8,930 nt of DNA. Origin: an uncultured Collinsella sp. (lineage in GTDB: Bacteria > Actinomycetota > Coriobacteriia > Coriobacteriales > Coriobacteriaceae). The notes under the pieces are model-generated. The model was not told where the DNA came from and ran no database searches. It worked only from the letters and a program-made list of their open reading frames with translations. The stretch covers positions 1-8,930 of the forward strand of contig CABUBY010000069.1 in the NCBI GenBank assembly GCA_902489955.1. The letters are read 5' to 3'. This document shows positions 1-6,086 of this stretch, piece by piece; positions within the stretch are counted from its first letter, which is position 1, and each line of letters opens with the position of its first letter. The position numbers were made by a program, and so were the translations under genes.

Positions 1-7
1 TCACGAC

Positions 8-30
8 GGAGGCCACATTAAGTGGCCTCC
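8..30. terminator. Hairpin, possible terminator of an upstream gene
   Basis: A perfect 9-bp inverted repeat (GGAGGCCAC at 8-16 and GTGGCCTCC at 22-30) encloses a 5-nt loop. It would end a transcript arriving from outside the left edge. The following bases (TGTTCG) are only weakly T-rich and the other strand has no T-run either, so the terminator role is inferred from stem strength and from the lack of a protein gene just downstream. Confidence 0.5.
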
Positions 31-204
31 TGTTCGTGCGGAACTCGCGATAAACCTAAGCCGGTGTCCCCGCTCTCCCGGGGCCTGTGGTTACTTGGTT
101 GTTGCATGCGGCTCGCTTTTCGGAACAGGGCTGATAATTCTAGATGCAAGGCGCTCTTGGTCGTTATGGGCCTGGGGCGTCTGTCTTATATAGGTAGATT
201 CCTT
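31..204. other. Stretch without a recognisable gene
   Basis: I see no convincing protein gene here. The open frames lack a good ribosome binding site and their translations resemble nothing I know. A small hairpin (CCCCG paired with CGGGG, around 68-83) is present. The stretch leads directly into the tRNA-like 3' end at 205-231, but I could not fold it into the missing D arm, anticodon arm and 5' acceptor strand. It may be spacer, the end of an integrated element, or part of an RNA I do not recognise. Confidence 0.4.
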
Positions 205-231
205 GCGGGTTCGAATCCCTCCGCTTGCCCA
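205..231 (+). pseudogene. Orphan tRNA 3' end (T arm plus 3' acceptor strand)
   Basis: The segment has a canonical seven-base T loop (TTCGAAT, 210-216) between GCGGG (205-209) and CCCTC (217-221). It continues into a 7-nt acceptor-like strand CGCTTGC (222-228) and then C-C-A. Positions 206 and 220 face each other as C and T, so the T stem has one mismatch. A complete tRNA would need a 5' strand near GCAAGCG about 70-90 nt upstream. The closest candidate (GCAAGGC at 147-153) breaks at two pairs and is not followed by a D arm. A terminator hairpin follows at 238-269, as expected for a tRNA gene end. I read it as a truncated or displaced 3' fragment. A degenerate tRNA or another tRNA-like RNA cannot be excluded. 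Confidence 0.4.
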
Positions 232-237
232 CAAGAA

Positions 238-269
238 AGCGCTCCAGGTTCATAAGGGCCTGGAGCGCT
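238..269. terminator. Bidirectional intrinsic terminator between convergent RNA genes
   Basis: A perfect 11-bp stem (AGCGCTCCAGG at 238-248 paired with CCTGGAGCGCT at 259-269) has a 10-nt loop. It is followed on the + strand by a T-rich run (TGTTCTT) and on the - strand by TTTCTT. It lies between the orphan tRNA end on the + strand and tRNA-Gln on the - strand, so it can end transcription from both sides. The - strand tail is the better T-tract, which suits termination of tRNA-Gln. Confidence 0.8.
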
Positions 270-282
270 GTGTTCTTAAGGG

Positions 283-354
283 CTGGGACGGAGGGATTCG
301 AACCCCCAACAGCCGGCACCAAAAACCGGAGTTCTACCGTTGAACTACGTCCCA
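283..354 (-). tRNA. tRNA-Gln (anticodon TTG)
   Basis: Read on the - strand, the 72 nt fold into a complete cloverleaf. The acceptor is TGGGACG/CGTCCCA with seven pairs. The D arm is GTTC/GAAC around a loop containing GG. The anticodon stem is CCGGT/GCCGG with loop TTTTGGT, and there is a 5-nt variable region. The T arm is GGGGG/CCCTC with loop TTCGAAT and one G-T pair. The anticodon (positions 322-320) is TTG, which decodes CAA glutamine codons. The discriminator is G (283). CCA is not encoded: the next bases are CCC, so CCA must be added after transcription. The gene lies 38 bp downstream of the CwlM-like gene on the same strand and ends at the terminator at 238-269. I found no clear promoter of its own. 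Confidence 0.95.
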
Positions 355-392
355 ATGTGTGGTGTTGCCCAAAAGCAACTCGTTTAGTTTAC

Positions 393-1298
393 CTAATCTG
401 CGAGGGCATCGCAAACGCCATCGAGCAGGCGTACGGCGAGTGTCTGCGCGTCGCTGGCCGTGAAGGTGCCGTTGTAGCGCGTCATGCCCGTGAGCTCAAT
501 GCGAATGCGTGCCGGCTTCTGCTGCGCGGCGACATTGGCAGTGCGGATGCGCTGGGCTAGGTTGTGGCACTCGGCGAGGGCAATCGTGGCGCGCGGTGCG
601 GCGTCGGCGGGCAGCTCGTCGCTTGCAATCTCGAGCACCAGGTCAACGTCGGTTGGGACCTCGGAGTCGCAGAGCATCATGCCGCTGTTGTCGGTCGTTG
701 CCGTGGCGATATTCCACATGCGCGACGCAACACTGCGTGCGATGGGGTCCTCGCCGATAACGGCAATCTGGAAGCGCTCGAGCACGTTGGCGGCGCGAGC
801 AAAACCGATGCGGGACTCGGCTTCGGTGACCGAGGGCTTGCCCTCCCACACATGGTGCAGGCGGTTGATGTAGGCGTAGGTGTCCTGGAAGGCCATGCCG
901 TCGGCAAACAGGCCGACATTTTCCTGGAACTGCTGCAGGGCGGCCTCGGTATGCGGGCCAAAGTAGCCGTCGTCTTCGCCACAGGCAAAGCCCAAAACGT
1001 TGAGAGCGCGCTGCAGGGCCTGTACATCGGCGCCATGGAAATTGGGCATGCGCAGATAGAGGGTGCGGTCGCCCAGCTTATACGAAGCGTCTACAAGGGC
1101 GCTCCAACAGGGGATATCGACGGCATGACCGGCAGCAAGGCCGCTGTCGAGCCTGAAGGTGCTGACGGCCTGCTCAGTGGTGGCTCCAAAGTACTTGTCG
1201 GTGACTTCGGCGGCATCAATCGTGTAGCCGAGCTGCAGGAGACGAGACTGCACGTCCTCGACGGCTGCTCCTTGCATGCCCGTTGTAATAGGTTCCAT
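393..1298 (-). CDS. CwlM-like protein: two peptidoglycan-binding repeats plus amidase-like C-terminal region
   Basis: The 301-residue protein has no signal peptide or membrane segment, so it is probably cytoplasmic. Two PG_binding_1-type repeats lie at about residues 7-70 and 87-148. Each has the typical L-x-x-L-G-(Y/F) and (Y/D)G-x-F-G-x-x-T-x-x-A-(V/L) pattern. The segment joining them (ASYKLGDRTL, 71-80) closely recalls the same region of actinobacterial CwlM, as I remember it. Residues 160-301 align by pattern with an N-acetylmuramoyl-L-alanine amidase (Amidase_3) fold: helices, then VDLVLEIAS (218-226) where the family has ADL-x-x-SIHAN, and IRIELTG (265-271) where it has VLVE-x-GF. The zinc ligands (DPGHGG histidine, first glutamate, SIH histidine) are not visible; a glutamate at 268 may be retained. 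CwlM of mycobacteria is a regulator of MurA rather than a lytic enzyme, so a regulatory or structural role is plausible here. The ATG at 1298 is supported by an AAAGGGG ribosome site 7 nt upstream. Confidence 0.72.
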   Translation of the reverse strand: MEPITTGMQGAAVEDVQSRLLQLGYTIDAAEVTDKYFGATTEQAVSTFRLDSGLAAGHAVDIPCWSALVDASYKLGDRTLYLRMPNFHGADVQALQRALNVLGFACGEDDGYFGPHTEAALQQFQENVGLFADGMAFQDTYAYINRLHHVWEGKPSVTEAESRIGFARAANVLERFQIAVIGEDPIARSVASRMWNIATATTDNSGMMLCDSEVPTDVDLVLEIASDELPADAAPRATIALAECHNLAQRIRTANVAAQQKPARIRIELTGMTRYNGTFTASDAQTLAVRLLDGVCDALAD

Positions 1299-1436
1299 GA
1301 ACGAACCCCTTTCGGCGTACCATTCGTACTATTTGAGCGTCTGTCGGATAGACAACGCAAAGGGATGCATAAACATGCACTCAACAGTGTAGCAAGTTGT
1401 GCCTAAATACGCTGCTGACAGGTTTTATAACCCCCG
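1299..1436 (-). promoter_or_regulatory. Upstream region of the CwlM-like gene
   Basis: The 138-bp gap separates the prenyl synthase stop from the CwlM-like start. No strong terminator hairpin is visible in it, so read-through from the synthase is possible. A weak promoter candidate on the - strand is TTGTCT followed after 17 bp by ATAGTA, about 20-60 bp upstream of the start codon. A small inverted repeat TGCAT-AAAC-ATGCA (1366-1379) lies in the same region and has no known partner. The boxes are poor matches, so the promoter is a suggestion only. Confidence 0.25.
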
Positions 1437-2501
1437 TTAGTTAAGGCGCTCCACAAAGAAATCTGCCATGGAGAGGAACAGCTCGCGTGCGTGCGGATCA
1501 AGCTCAACGTTCTCGATGGCCGCTTTGGCCTTAGCGGTCAGGTCGAGCGCGTAAGTGTGGGCGTAATCGATAGAGCCGGTCTCCTGGAAGATCTCCACGG
1601 CGCGTGCGAGCTGCGCGGGATCATCGGTGCCCGAGGAAAGAAGCTCCTCGACCTCGTCGTGGTGGCGCTCATCAGAGAGGGCGTGTACGGCGACAAGCGT
1701 GCGCTTGCCCTCGGTGATGTCGGTGCGGAAGTCCTTGTTGGCGGCTTCCTTAGTGCCGACAAGGTTGAGCAGGTCGTCCTGAATCTGAAAGGCAAGGCCT
1801 GTGTGTAGGCCAAAGGCGCGCAGCGCTTCGATTTGCTCATCGCTGCCGCCGCCGATAATGGCTCCGGCGGCAAGCGGCGTGGCTCCGCTGTAAAACGCGG
1901 TCTTGTGCGTCGCCATGTCCAGGTAGTCATCAACCGAGATATCAAAGCGCCCGTCACGGACCCAACCCAGGTCGAGTGCTTGACCCTCAATGGTGCGGAC
2001 GATCATCTCGGTAAGCTCGTGGAGCACGCGCAGCTTCACGTCGGACTCCAGCGTAGGGTCGTCGAGAACTGTCTTGGTGACCATGGTGAGCGCCAGGTCG
2101 CCACAATTGATGGCAAGGCCCGTGCCCTCGGTAAGGTGCATACAGGGCTTGCCTCGACGAAGCTGTCCGTTGTCGGCGATGTCGTCGTGGATTAGCGCGC
2201 CCGACTGGAAATGCTCGATAGCTGCCGCGGCGCTGCGGGCGCTCTCAAAGCTGCCGCCCACTGCGGTTGCGGCGAGCATGCAGATAAGCGGGCGGTGGCG
2301 CTTGCCGGCGTTGGCCGTAAAAGTCGAGAGCGGCGCGTACAGGTAGCGCTCGATATCGGCAGAGGTCGCCTGTCCGTCAAAGAACGTGGCCAGATAGTCG
2401 TTAATCTGGTCAAAGTGCTGGGCTAAAAAGCTGGTAAACGGACTGGACACGGGTTCTCGCATTCTTTCTGAGGTTGCGTTGATGCAATATGCAGATAACA
2501 T
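1437..2501 (-). CDS. Polyprenyl diphosphate synthase (class 1 trans-isoprenyl diphosphate synthase)
   Basis: The enzyme condenses isopentenyl diphosphate units onto an allylic diphosphate in the cytoplasm, giving a C15-C50 prenyl chain for quinones, carotenoids or lipid carriers. Over 354 residues it shows the GKRHRP isopentenyl-binding motif (66-71), the first Asp-rich motif DDIAD (106-110) followed by RRGKP (115-119), GQ (173-174), the KT pair (200-201), FQIQDDLLN (238-246) and a conserved lysine in EGKRT (264-268). The second motif ends in Asn, not the usual Asp (DDxxN), a form also seen in some geranylgeranyl diphosphate synthases. A small Gly lies five residues before the first DD, which argues against the aromatic-blocked C15 type. 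Chain length remains a guess. The start is unsure. The ATG at 2501 has no good ribosome site. An in-frame ATG at 2462 (residue 14), just before the conserved region and preceded by AGAAAGA, is equally plausible. The gene lies 74 bp downstream of the PTS gene on the same strand and may be co-transcribed, although its role looks unrelated. Confidence 0.92.
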   Translation of the reverse strand: MLSAYCINATSERMREPVSSPFTSFLAQHFDQINDYLATFFDGQATSADIERYLYAPLSTFTANAGKRHRPLICMLAATAVGGSFESARSAAAAIEHFQSGALIHDDIADNGQLRRGKPCMHLTEGTGLAINCGDLALTMVTKTVLDDPTLESDVKLRVLHELTEMIVRTIEGQALDLGWVRDGRFDISVDDYLDMATHKTAFYSGATPLAAGAIIGGGSDEQIEALRAFGLHTGLAFQIQDDLLNLVGTKEAANKDFRTDITEGKRTLVAVHALSDERHHDEVEELLSSGTDDPAQLARAVEIFQETGSIDYAHTYALDLTAKAKAAIENVELDPHARELFLSMADFFVERLN

Positions 2502-2575
2502 ATTGCCACATCAGGGCGTTTGGCGCGGCAGTTTTGGCGATTTAGGACAACGGGCGTGCGTTTGATGGAGCGCGC

Positions 2576-5026
2576 CTAAATCAGCCTAAAATGCTCGAGC
2601 GCCGCAACGACACCGTCGTGATCGACGGTGTCGGTCACGTAATCGGCCTTATCCTTGAGATAGTCCGGCGCATTGCCCATGGCGATACCGACATCGACGG
2701 CGTTCATCAGCGAGACGTCATTGCTGGCGTCGCCAATGCCGTATACGGTTCCGTGGTGGGGGTCGAGGGCGTCGAGTACAGACTGGATGCCCCCGCGCTT
2801 CGTGCATTCGCGGGGCGAGATTTCGGTTACCTCGAGTTCGAGCTCGTTAAAGCACAGCAGCGGCTCAAGTGCCTTATCTTGAGCGATGTGGTTGGCGAGC
2901 GATGTAGACATCAAGATCTTGTAGACACTGTAATGTTGCAGCTGCGTGACTGCGTCGCCCAGGGTGCGCGCGTATCCGGGAGCATCGGGCGCATCGGCAC
3001 TCATGCGCACGACGCCGTTGAGGCCCTCAAAGCGGATGACCTCGCCCGATTGCTCAAGGTAGGGGGCAAGACGCTGCAGCATACTGGGCGTCATCGACAG
3101 ATCGCGAATTGCGTGTCCGTTGATCTCGGCGTAACCGCCCGCAAGACAGACGATGCCGGTCCAAGGCAGCTCAAGAAGTTTGGGGTGGATGCAGCTCAGG
3201 GTGCGTCCCGTGCAGATAAAGGCCATGTTGCCGTTGGCGACAAACTCGCGGATTGCCTGCGAAACCGCCTCGTTGGGATAGGGGGAGAGGTCCCGCTCGT
3301 CTTCGGGAAGGTCTTGGGCGAGCCTGGGGTCTTGCCAGGCGAGCGTTCCGTCGATATCGAAGAAGCAAATAGCGCCGCGCTTATGGGCTGCGCTGGCGGC
3401 AGGGGAGGCCGAGGTGGTGGACACAAATTCCGGCTCGAGGCCCATGATCTGGTCAAAATGCTCTTTAACGCGGGGAACGGAGATGCCGATGACCACCTGG
3501 GCGGTCTTGCCCGTAATGATGAGGCCCTTGGCGCCCACCGCGACAAACGACGCGTTATCTGCAACGATGGAAGGGTCTGCGACCTCGACGCGCAGGCGCG
3601 TGGCGCAGTTGGTTGCGCCCACGATATTGCCAACGCCACCTAAAAGCTGAATTACCCGCTCAGCGAGGACGTGATCTTGATCGGATTGACTATCGACCTC
3701 GTCATTGGGAGATTGCTCTTTGGCAAAGCCGCTTTCCGTTAAACGATCGATTGCCGCGCGATTGGCGACATGATCCTCGCGGCCCGGCGTCTTAAGGTCA
3801 TAGATCAAGATGAGCGCTCGAAAACTAACAAAAAAGATGAGGCTAAAGGCAAGGCCGATACCGAGCGCCAAAAGATAGGCACCGGCATGCATGCGCATGA
3901 GCGGAATAAAGTTGAAGGCTGCCATCTCCATGAGGCCGCCCGAGAAGATGCCGACGATGCCAAAGAGATTCATGGTTGTGGCAAGGCAAGACGATAGGAC
4001 GGCGTAGAGCAAAAAGAGCCCGGGGTGGGTGAACATAAAGAGAAACTCGAGTGGCTCGGTAACGCCGCAAACCACCGAGGCGATGATGGCGGGAACAAGG
4101 ATGACCCTGAGGCCGGCGCGGCGCTCAGGTTTTGCGGTGGAGTAGAACGCGGCTGCGATGGCAGGAAGGCCAAAGAGCTTGACCCAGCCAGTGGCGGTAA
4201 AACCGGCCCACGGCGCAAGCTCATTAAGGGGGCGCGTGCTATGGGAGAGGATGGGGAGCAAGCTGCTCCACGTGGCGTAGATGCCGTCGTTAATGACCAG
4301 GTTGTCGTAGTAGATCGGCATGTAGAGCAGGTGGTGCAGCCCCATGGGCTCGAGTGCTCGCTCCAAAAACACAAAGATACCCACGCCAAAGGGGCCGACG
4401 CCCGCAAGTGCGTGGCGCAGCGTTTCGGTCACAGCGTATACGAAGGGCACGATGGCGGCCGAGATGGCGGCAAGGGCGAACACGGCAAAAAAGCTGATGA
4501 GGTAGACCAGCGAGGAGCCCGAGAAGGTACCGAGCCAATCGGGAACCTTGGCATCGTAGAAGCGGTCATGGATGGCGACGACGGTTGCCGACACCGCCAG
4601 CGGGCCGATAATGCCGGTGTCGAGCGTCTTGATGCCGTCGATGATGGTGATGCCGCTAGCGGAGGTCAAAGACGACGGGTACTTAAGTCCAAGATTGTCT
4701 CCGCTCAGCTTAATGATTTCGCTCAAAAAGAAGCAATAGGCAAAATAGGCCACGAGTGCCTCGAGGCAGCAACGTGCCGGTTGTTTTTGGGCAAGGCCGA
4801 TGGGCAGCGCTACAGCAAAAAGGAGCGGAAGGCGCTTAAAGACCGTCCACGAGCCGCGCTGGATGATGGTCCAAAAAACGTACCAAGGGGTTCCGTATAC
4901 GGCGAGATCGCCGACGATGTCCGCAGTCGTTGCGAGAGCGGAGACGCCGACCATGAGGCCTGATATAGAAAACAGCATGGCGGGAGCGAACATTGCCCCG
5001 CCAAAGCGTTGGATTTTTTGCAGCAT
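2576..5026 (-). CDS. PTS sugar transporter EIIC-EIIB fused to a HAD-IIB (Cof-like) phosphatase
   Basis: The 816-residue protein has three parts. Residues 1-425 are a membrane EIIC domain of the glucose/maltoside superfamily. Its start (QKIQRFGGAMF) and segments such as GIKTLDT (131-137), GLHHLLY (229-235) and GVTEPLEF (321-328) match GlvC/MalP-type alpha-glucoside permeases as I recall them. Residues 451-529 form EIIB with the phosphocysteine motif NCATRLR (Cys474). A Ser/Ala/Thr-rich linker (about 530-550) leads to a HAD-IIB phosphatase with motif I DIDGT (Asp557, Asp559), motif II Thr606 in CTGRT, motif III Lys743 and motif IV GDASND (765-770). All catalytic residues appear intact. The protein should import and phosphorylate an alpha-glucoside, with phosphate supplied to Cys474 by an EIIA encoded elsewhere. 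The tethered phosphatase may act on the product or another phosphosugar, which is inference. The ATG at 5026 has GGAAGG at 5038-5033, 6 nt upstream. The gene is divergent from the TreR-like regulator and preceded by operator-like palindromes. The frame is continuous, with no stop or frameshift between domains. Confidence 0.93.
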   Translation of the reverse strand: MLQKIQRFGGAMFAPAMLFSISGLMVGVSALATTADIVGDLAVYGTPWYVFWTIIQRGSWTVFKRLPLLFAVALPIGLAQKQPARCCLEALVAYFAYCFFLSEIIKLSGDNLGLKYPSSLTSASGITIIDGIKTLDTGIIGPLAVSATVVAIHDRFYDAKVPDWLGTFSGSSLVYLISFFAVFALAAISAAIVPFVYAVTETLRHALAGVGPFGVGIFVFLERALEPMGLHHLLYMPIYYDNLVINDGIYATWSSLLPILSHSTRPLNELAPWAGFTATGWVKLFGLPAIAAAFYSTAKPERRAGLRVILVPAIIASVVCGVTEPLEFLFMFTHPGLFLLYAVLSSCLATTMNLFGIVGIFSGGLMEMAAFNFIPLMRMHAGAYLLALGIGLAFSLIFFVSFRALILIYDLKTPGREDHVANRAAIDRLTESGFAKEQSPNDEVDSQSDQDHVLAERVIQLLGGVGNIVGATNCATRLRVEVADPSIVADNASFVAVGAKGLIITGKTAQVVIGISVPRVKEHFDQIMGLEPEFVSTTSASPAASAAHKRGAICFFDIDGTLAWQDPRLAQDLPEDERDLSPYPNEAVSQAIREFVANGNMAFICTGRTLSCIHPKLLELPWTGIVCLAGGYAEINGHAIRDLSMTPSMLQRLAPYLEQSGEVIRFEGLNGVVRMSADAPDAPGYARTLGDAVTQLQHYSVYKILMSTSLANHIAQDKALEPLLCFNELELEVTEISPRECTKRGGIQSVLDALDPHHGTVYGIGDASNDVSLMNAVDVGIAMGNAPDYLKDKADYVTDTVDHDGVVAALEHFRLI

Positions 5027-5036
5027 GTTCTGCCTT

Positions 5037-5046
5037 CCGAATATCG
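5037..5046 (+). repeat. Left arm of a 10-bp inverted repeat in the divergent control region
   Basis: CCGAATATCG here is the exact reverse complement of CGATATTCGG at 5183-5192. The arms lie 136 bp apart. This arm sits in the PTS leader just upstream of its ribosome site and overlaps that site by two bases. The other arm overlaps the operator-like site near the regulator gene. Nothing I know binds this sequence, so the role is open. Confidence 0.4.
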
Positions 5047-5067
5047 AGGCGCGTTGCGCGTGGGGAA

Positions 5068-5079
5068 ACGTTTAAACAA
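5068..5079 (-). promoter_or_regulatory. Operator-like palindrome upstream of the PTS-HAD gene
   Basis: On the - strand it reads TTGTTTAAACGT, with the 8-bp palindrome GTTTAAAC at 5070-5077. The sequence and form match sites bound by GntR-family regulators of the HutC/TreR group (TTGT-N4-ACAA). It lies about 40 bp upstream of the PTS start codon and directly downstream of TACAAT (5092-5087), a possible -10 box, where a bound repressor would block transcription. The same core recurs at 5190-5201, 6087-6098 and 6162-6173. Confidence 0.6.
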
Positions 5080-5086
5080 TGGATTC

Positions 5087-5092
5087 ATTGTA
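5087..5092 (-). promoter_or_regulatory. Candidate -10 box for the PTS-HAD gene
   Basis: TACAAT read on the - strand (5092 to 5087) is one mismatch from TATAAT, about 60 bp upstream of the PTS start codon. No good -35 box lies 16-18 bp further upstream, so the call is weak. Its main support is its position directly before the operator-like palindrome. Confidence 0.3.
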
Positions 5093-5151
5093 GAGGACCA
5101 GACGATTGTCGTACCGGCAGTTTTGAGCGAAACCGATTTGGGCATGACAGA

Positions 5152-5165
5152 AACCGTCAACGGTT
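5152..5165. promoter_or_regulatory. 14-bp perfect palindrome, possible second operator
   Basis: AACCGT-CA-ACGGTT has 6-bp perfect arms around CA. It lies in the middle of the divergent region between the PTS and regulator genes. It is unlike the TTGTTTAAACAA sites, so it may bind a different protein. A CG-centred palindrome with AACCG/CGGTT arms is reminiscent of LacI-family operators, but the match is loose and the binder is unknown. Confidence 0.4.
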
Positions 5166-5182
5166 AAATCCTGTCGCTTTAC

Positions 5183-5192
5183 CGATATTCGG
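5183..5192 (+). repeat. Right arm of the 10-bp inverted repeat in the divergent control region
   Basis: CGATATTCGG is the reverse complement of CCGAATATCG at 5037-5046. It overlaps the left edge of the operator-like palindrome at 5190-5201, so a protein bound here could compete with the one bound there. Confidence 0.4.
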
Positions 5193-5201
5193 TTTAAACA
5201 A
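5190..5201 (-). promoter_or_regulatory. Operator-like palindrome upstream of the GntR regulator gene
   Basis: On the - strand it reads TTGTTTAAACCG, with the same GTTTAAAC core (5192-5199) as the site at 5068-5079, 122 bp away. It overlaps TTTAAA (5193-5198), a possible -35 box that lies 16 bp before TATCGT (5215-5220), a possible -10 box for the regulator. This arrangement would allow autoregulation. The promoter boxes are imperfect; the palindrome itself is clear. Confidence 0.55.
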
Positions 5202-5255
5202 CTTTAAGAAATGCTATCGTGCCTAGCCGGAAATGAACAATATAGAGGTGAAACA

Positions 5256-5975
5256 ATGCCAAAAGCGATATACGAAGGAATCTACCGAGAAATACGCTCG
5301 CGCATCATTAATGGGACCTATGCGTTTCAGGAGATGCTGCCAACCGAAGCCGAGCTGACCGCGGAGTTCGGATGCACTCGCAATACCGTCCGTCGCGCCT
5401 TGGGTATGCTGGCCGACGGGATGTTTGTGCAGCCCATACACGGCAAGGGCGTGCGCGTTATTTGGCTTAAGGGCGAAACCGACATGTTGGGTGCACTCGA
5501 AGAGGTTGAGTCGTTTGGCGAGTTTGCAAAGCGCAACAATGCCGTTGCATCGACGGACGTTAAGTCTTTTGAACATCTGGTCTGCACCGAGCAACTCTCT
5601 CGTCGCCTGGGCTTTAAGGTGGGCGAGAAGTTGATTCGCGTGGTGCGCGTCCGTAGCCTTAACGGTAACGCTCGCCAGGTGGACCACGGCTTTTTTCTGG
5701 AGTCGATCGCCAAAGGCCTGACACCCGAGATCGCCGCAAGGTCAATTTATGACTATCTGGAGCACAAGCGCGGCGTCAAAGTGATGGCGAGTCGTCGTAC
5801 GGTGAGTGTCGAGCTCGCCAACGATGAGGACTGCAGCTACTTGGACCTTGGTAAGTACAACTGCGTCGCCGTTATGGAGAGCCAATCGTACACCTCGGAC
5901 GGCATCTTGTTCGAGGTCACGCACGCCCGTACGCACCCCGAGATCTTCCACTACCGCGTCAACTCCAAGCGATAG
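5256..5975 (+). CDS. GntR-family (HutC/TreR type) transcriptional regulator with UTRA domain
   Basis: The 239-residue regulator has an N-terminal winged helix (1-66) with the signature LPTE-x-EL-x-x-(E/Q)-(F/Y)-G-x-(T/S)-R-x-TVR-x-AL at 28-49. A UTRA effector domain follows (about 85-232), including SIYDYLE (163-169) and the family's typical C-terminal H-R-x-x-x-F-x-(Y/F)-like ending. The closest protein I recall is Bacillus TreR, which represses the trehalose PTS and is released by trehalose-6-phosphate. A sugar-phosphate effector made by the divergent PTS is therefore likely here, though its identity is not shown. The ATG at 5256 is chosen over an upstream ATG at 5211 because GAGGTG (5245-5250) lies 5 nt before it and family similarity begins exactly there. 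The length is typical for the family. It is monocistronic, ending at the strong terminator at 6017-6065. It probably binds the TTGTTTAAACAA-like sites in front of the PTS, its own gene and the ABC operon. Confidence 0.93.
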   Translation: MPKAIYEGIYREIRSRIINGTYAFQEMLPTEAELTAEFGCTRNTVRRALGMLADGMFVQPIHGKGVRVIWLKGETDMLGALEEVESFGEFAKRNNAVASTDVKSFEHLVCTEQLSRRLGFKVGEKLIRVVRVRSLNGNARQVDHGFFLESIAKGLTPEIAARSIYDYLEHKRGVKVMASRRTVSVELANDEDCSYLDLGKYNCVAVMESQSYTSDGILFEVTHARTHPEIFHYRVNSKR

Positions 5976-6016
5976 CCGGCTAGCTCGCAGCCTGACGAGA
6001 CTCATGCCCTCAAAGC

Positions 6017-6065
6017 GAAAACGCCCGGTCAAACCGACGATGTATCGGCTTGACCGGGCGTTTTC
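6017..6065 (+). terminator. Strong intrinsic terminator after the regulator gene
   Basis: A perfect 16-bp stem (6017-6032 paired with 6050-6065) contains the GC block CGCCCGG/CCGGGCG flanked by AAAA/TTTT. Its loop holds a further short stem (CCGA 34-37 with TCGG 45-48 of the 60xx block). The 3' arm ends in TTTTC on the + strand. It lies 42 bp after the regulator stop and isolates that gene from the ABC operon. The flanking A and T runs would let it work on the - strand too. Confidence 0.9.
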
Positions 6066-6086
6066 TCTGCATTCGATAATAAATAA

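Noticed and set aside
97..231. A tmRNA or complete tRNA on the + strand (the text GGGCTGATAATTCT near 128 recalls a tmRNA 5' end)
   Set aside because: The spacing to the 3' end is only about 100 nt, the 5' bases do not pair with CGCTTGCC, and no tag reading frame or D/anticodon arms fit.
22..255. A small + strand open frame of 77 codons at the left edge
   Set aside because: It starts inside a hairpin and runs through the tRNA-like end and into the terminator. No ribosome site and no known family.
364..379. GTTGC/GCAAC hairpin between the CwlM-like gene and tRNA-Gln
   Set aside because: The stem is only 5 bp with no T-run, too weak to call a terminator; it may be chance.
564..1406. A 280-codon + strand open frame opposite the CwlM-like gene
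   Set aside because: Shadow of the peptidoglycan-binding gene, which has recognisable repeats and a good ribosome site on the other strand.
2591..3643. A 350-codon + strand open frame opposite the HAD and EIIB domains
   Set aside because: Antisense shadow of the PTS-HAD gene. The translation is Arg/Gly/Asp-rich without recognisable motifs, while the - strand shows intact catalytic motifs.
4025..4963. A 312-codon + strand open frame opposite the EIIC domain
   Set aside because: A highly charged translation complementary to membrane-segment codons. No start signal and no known domain.
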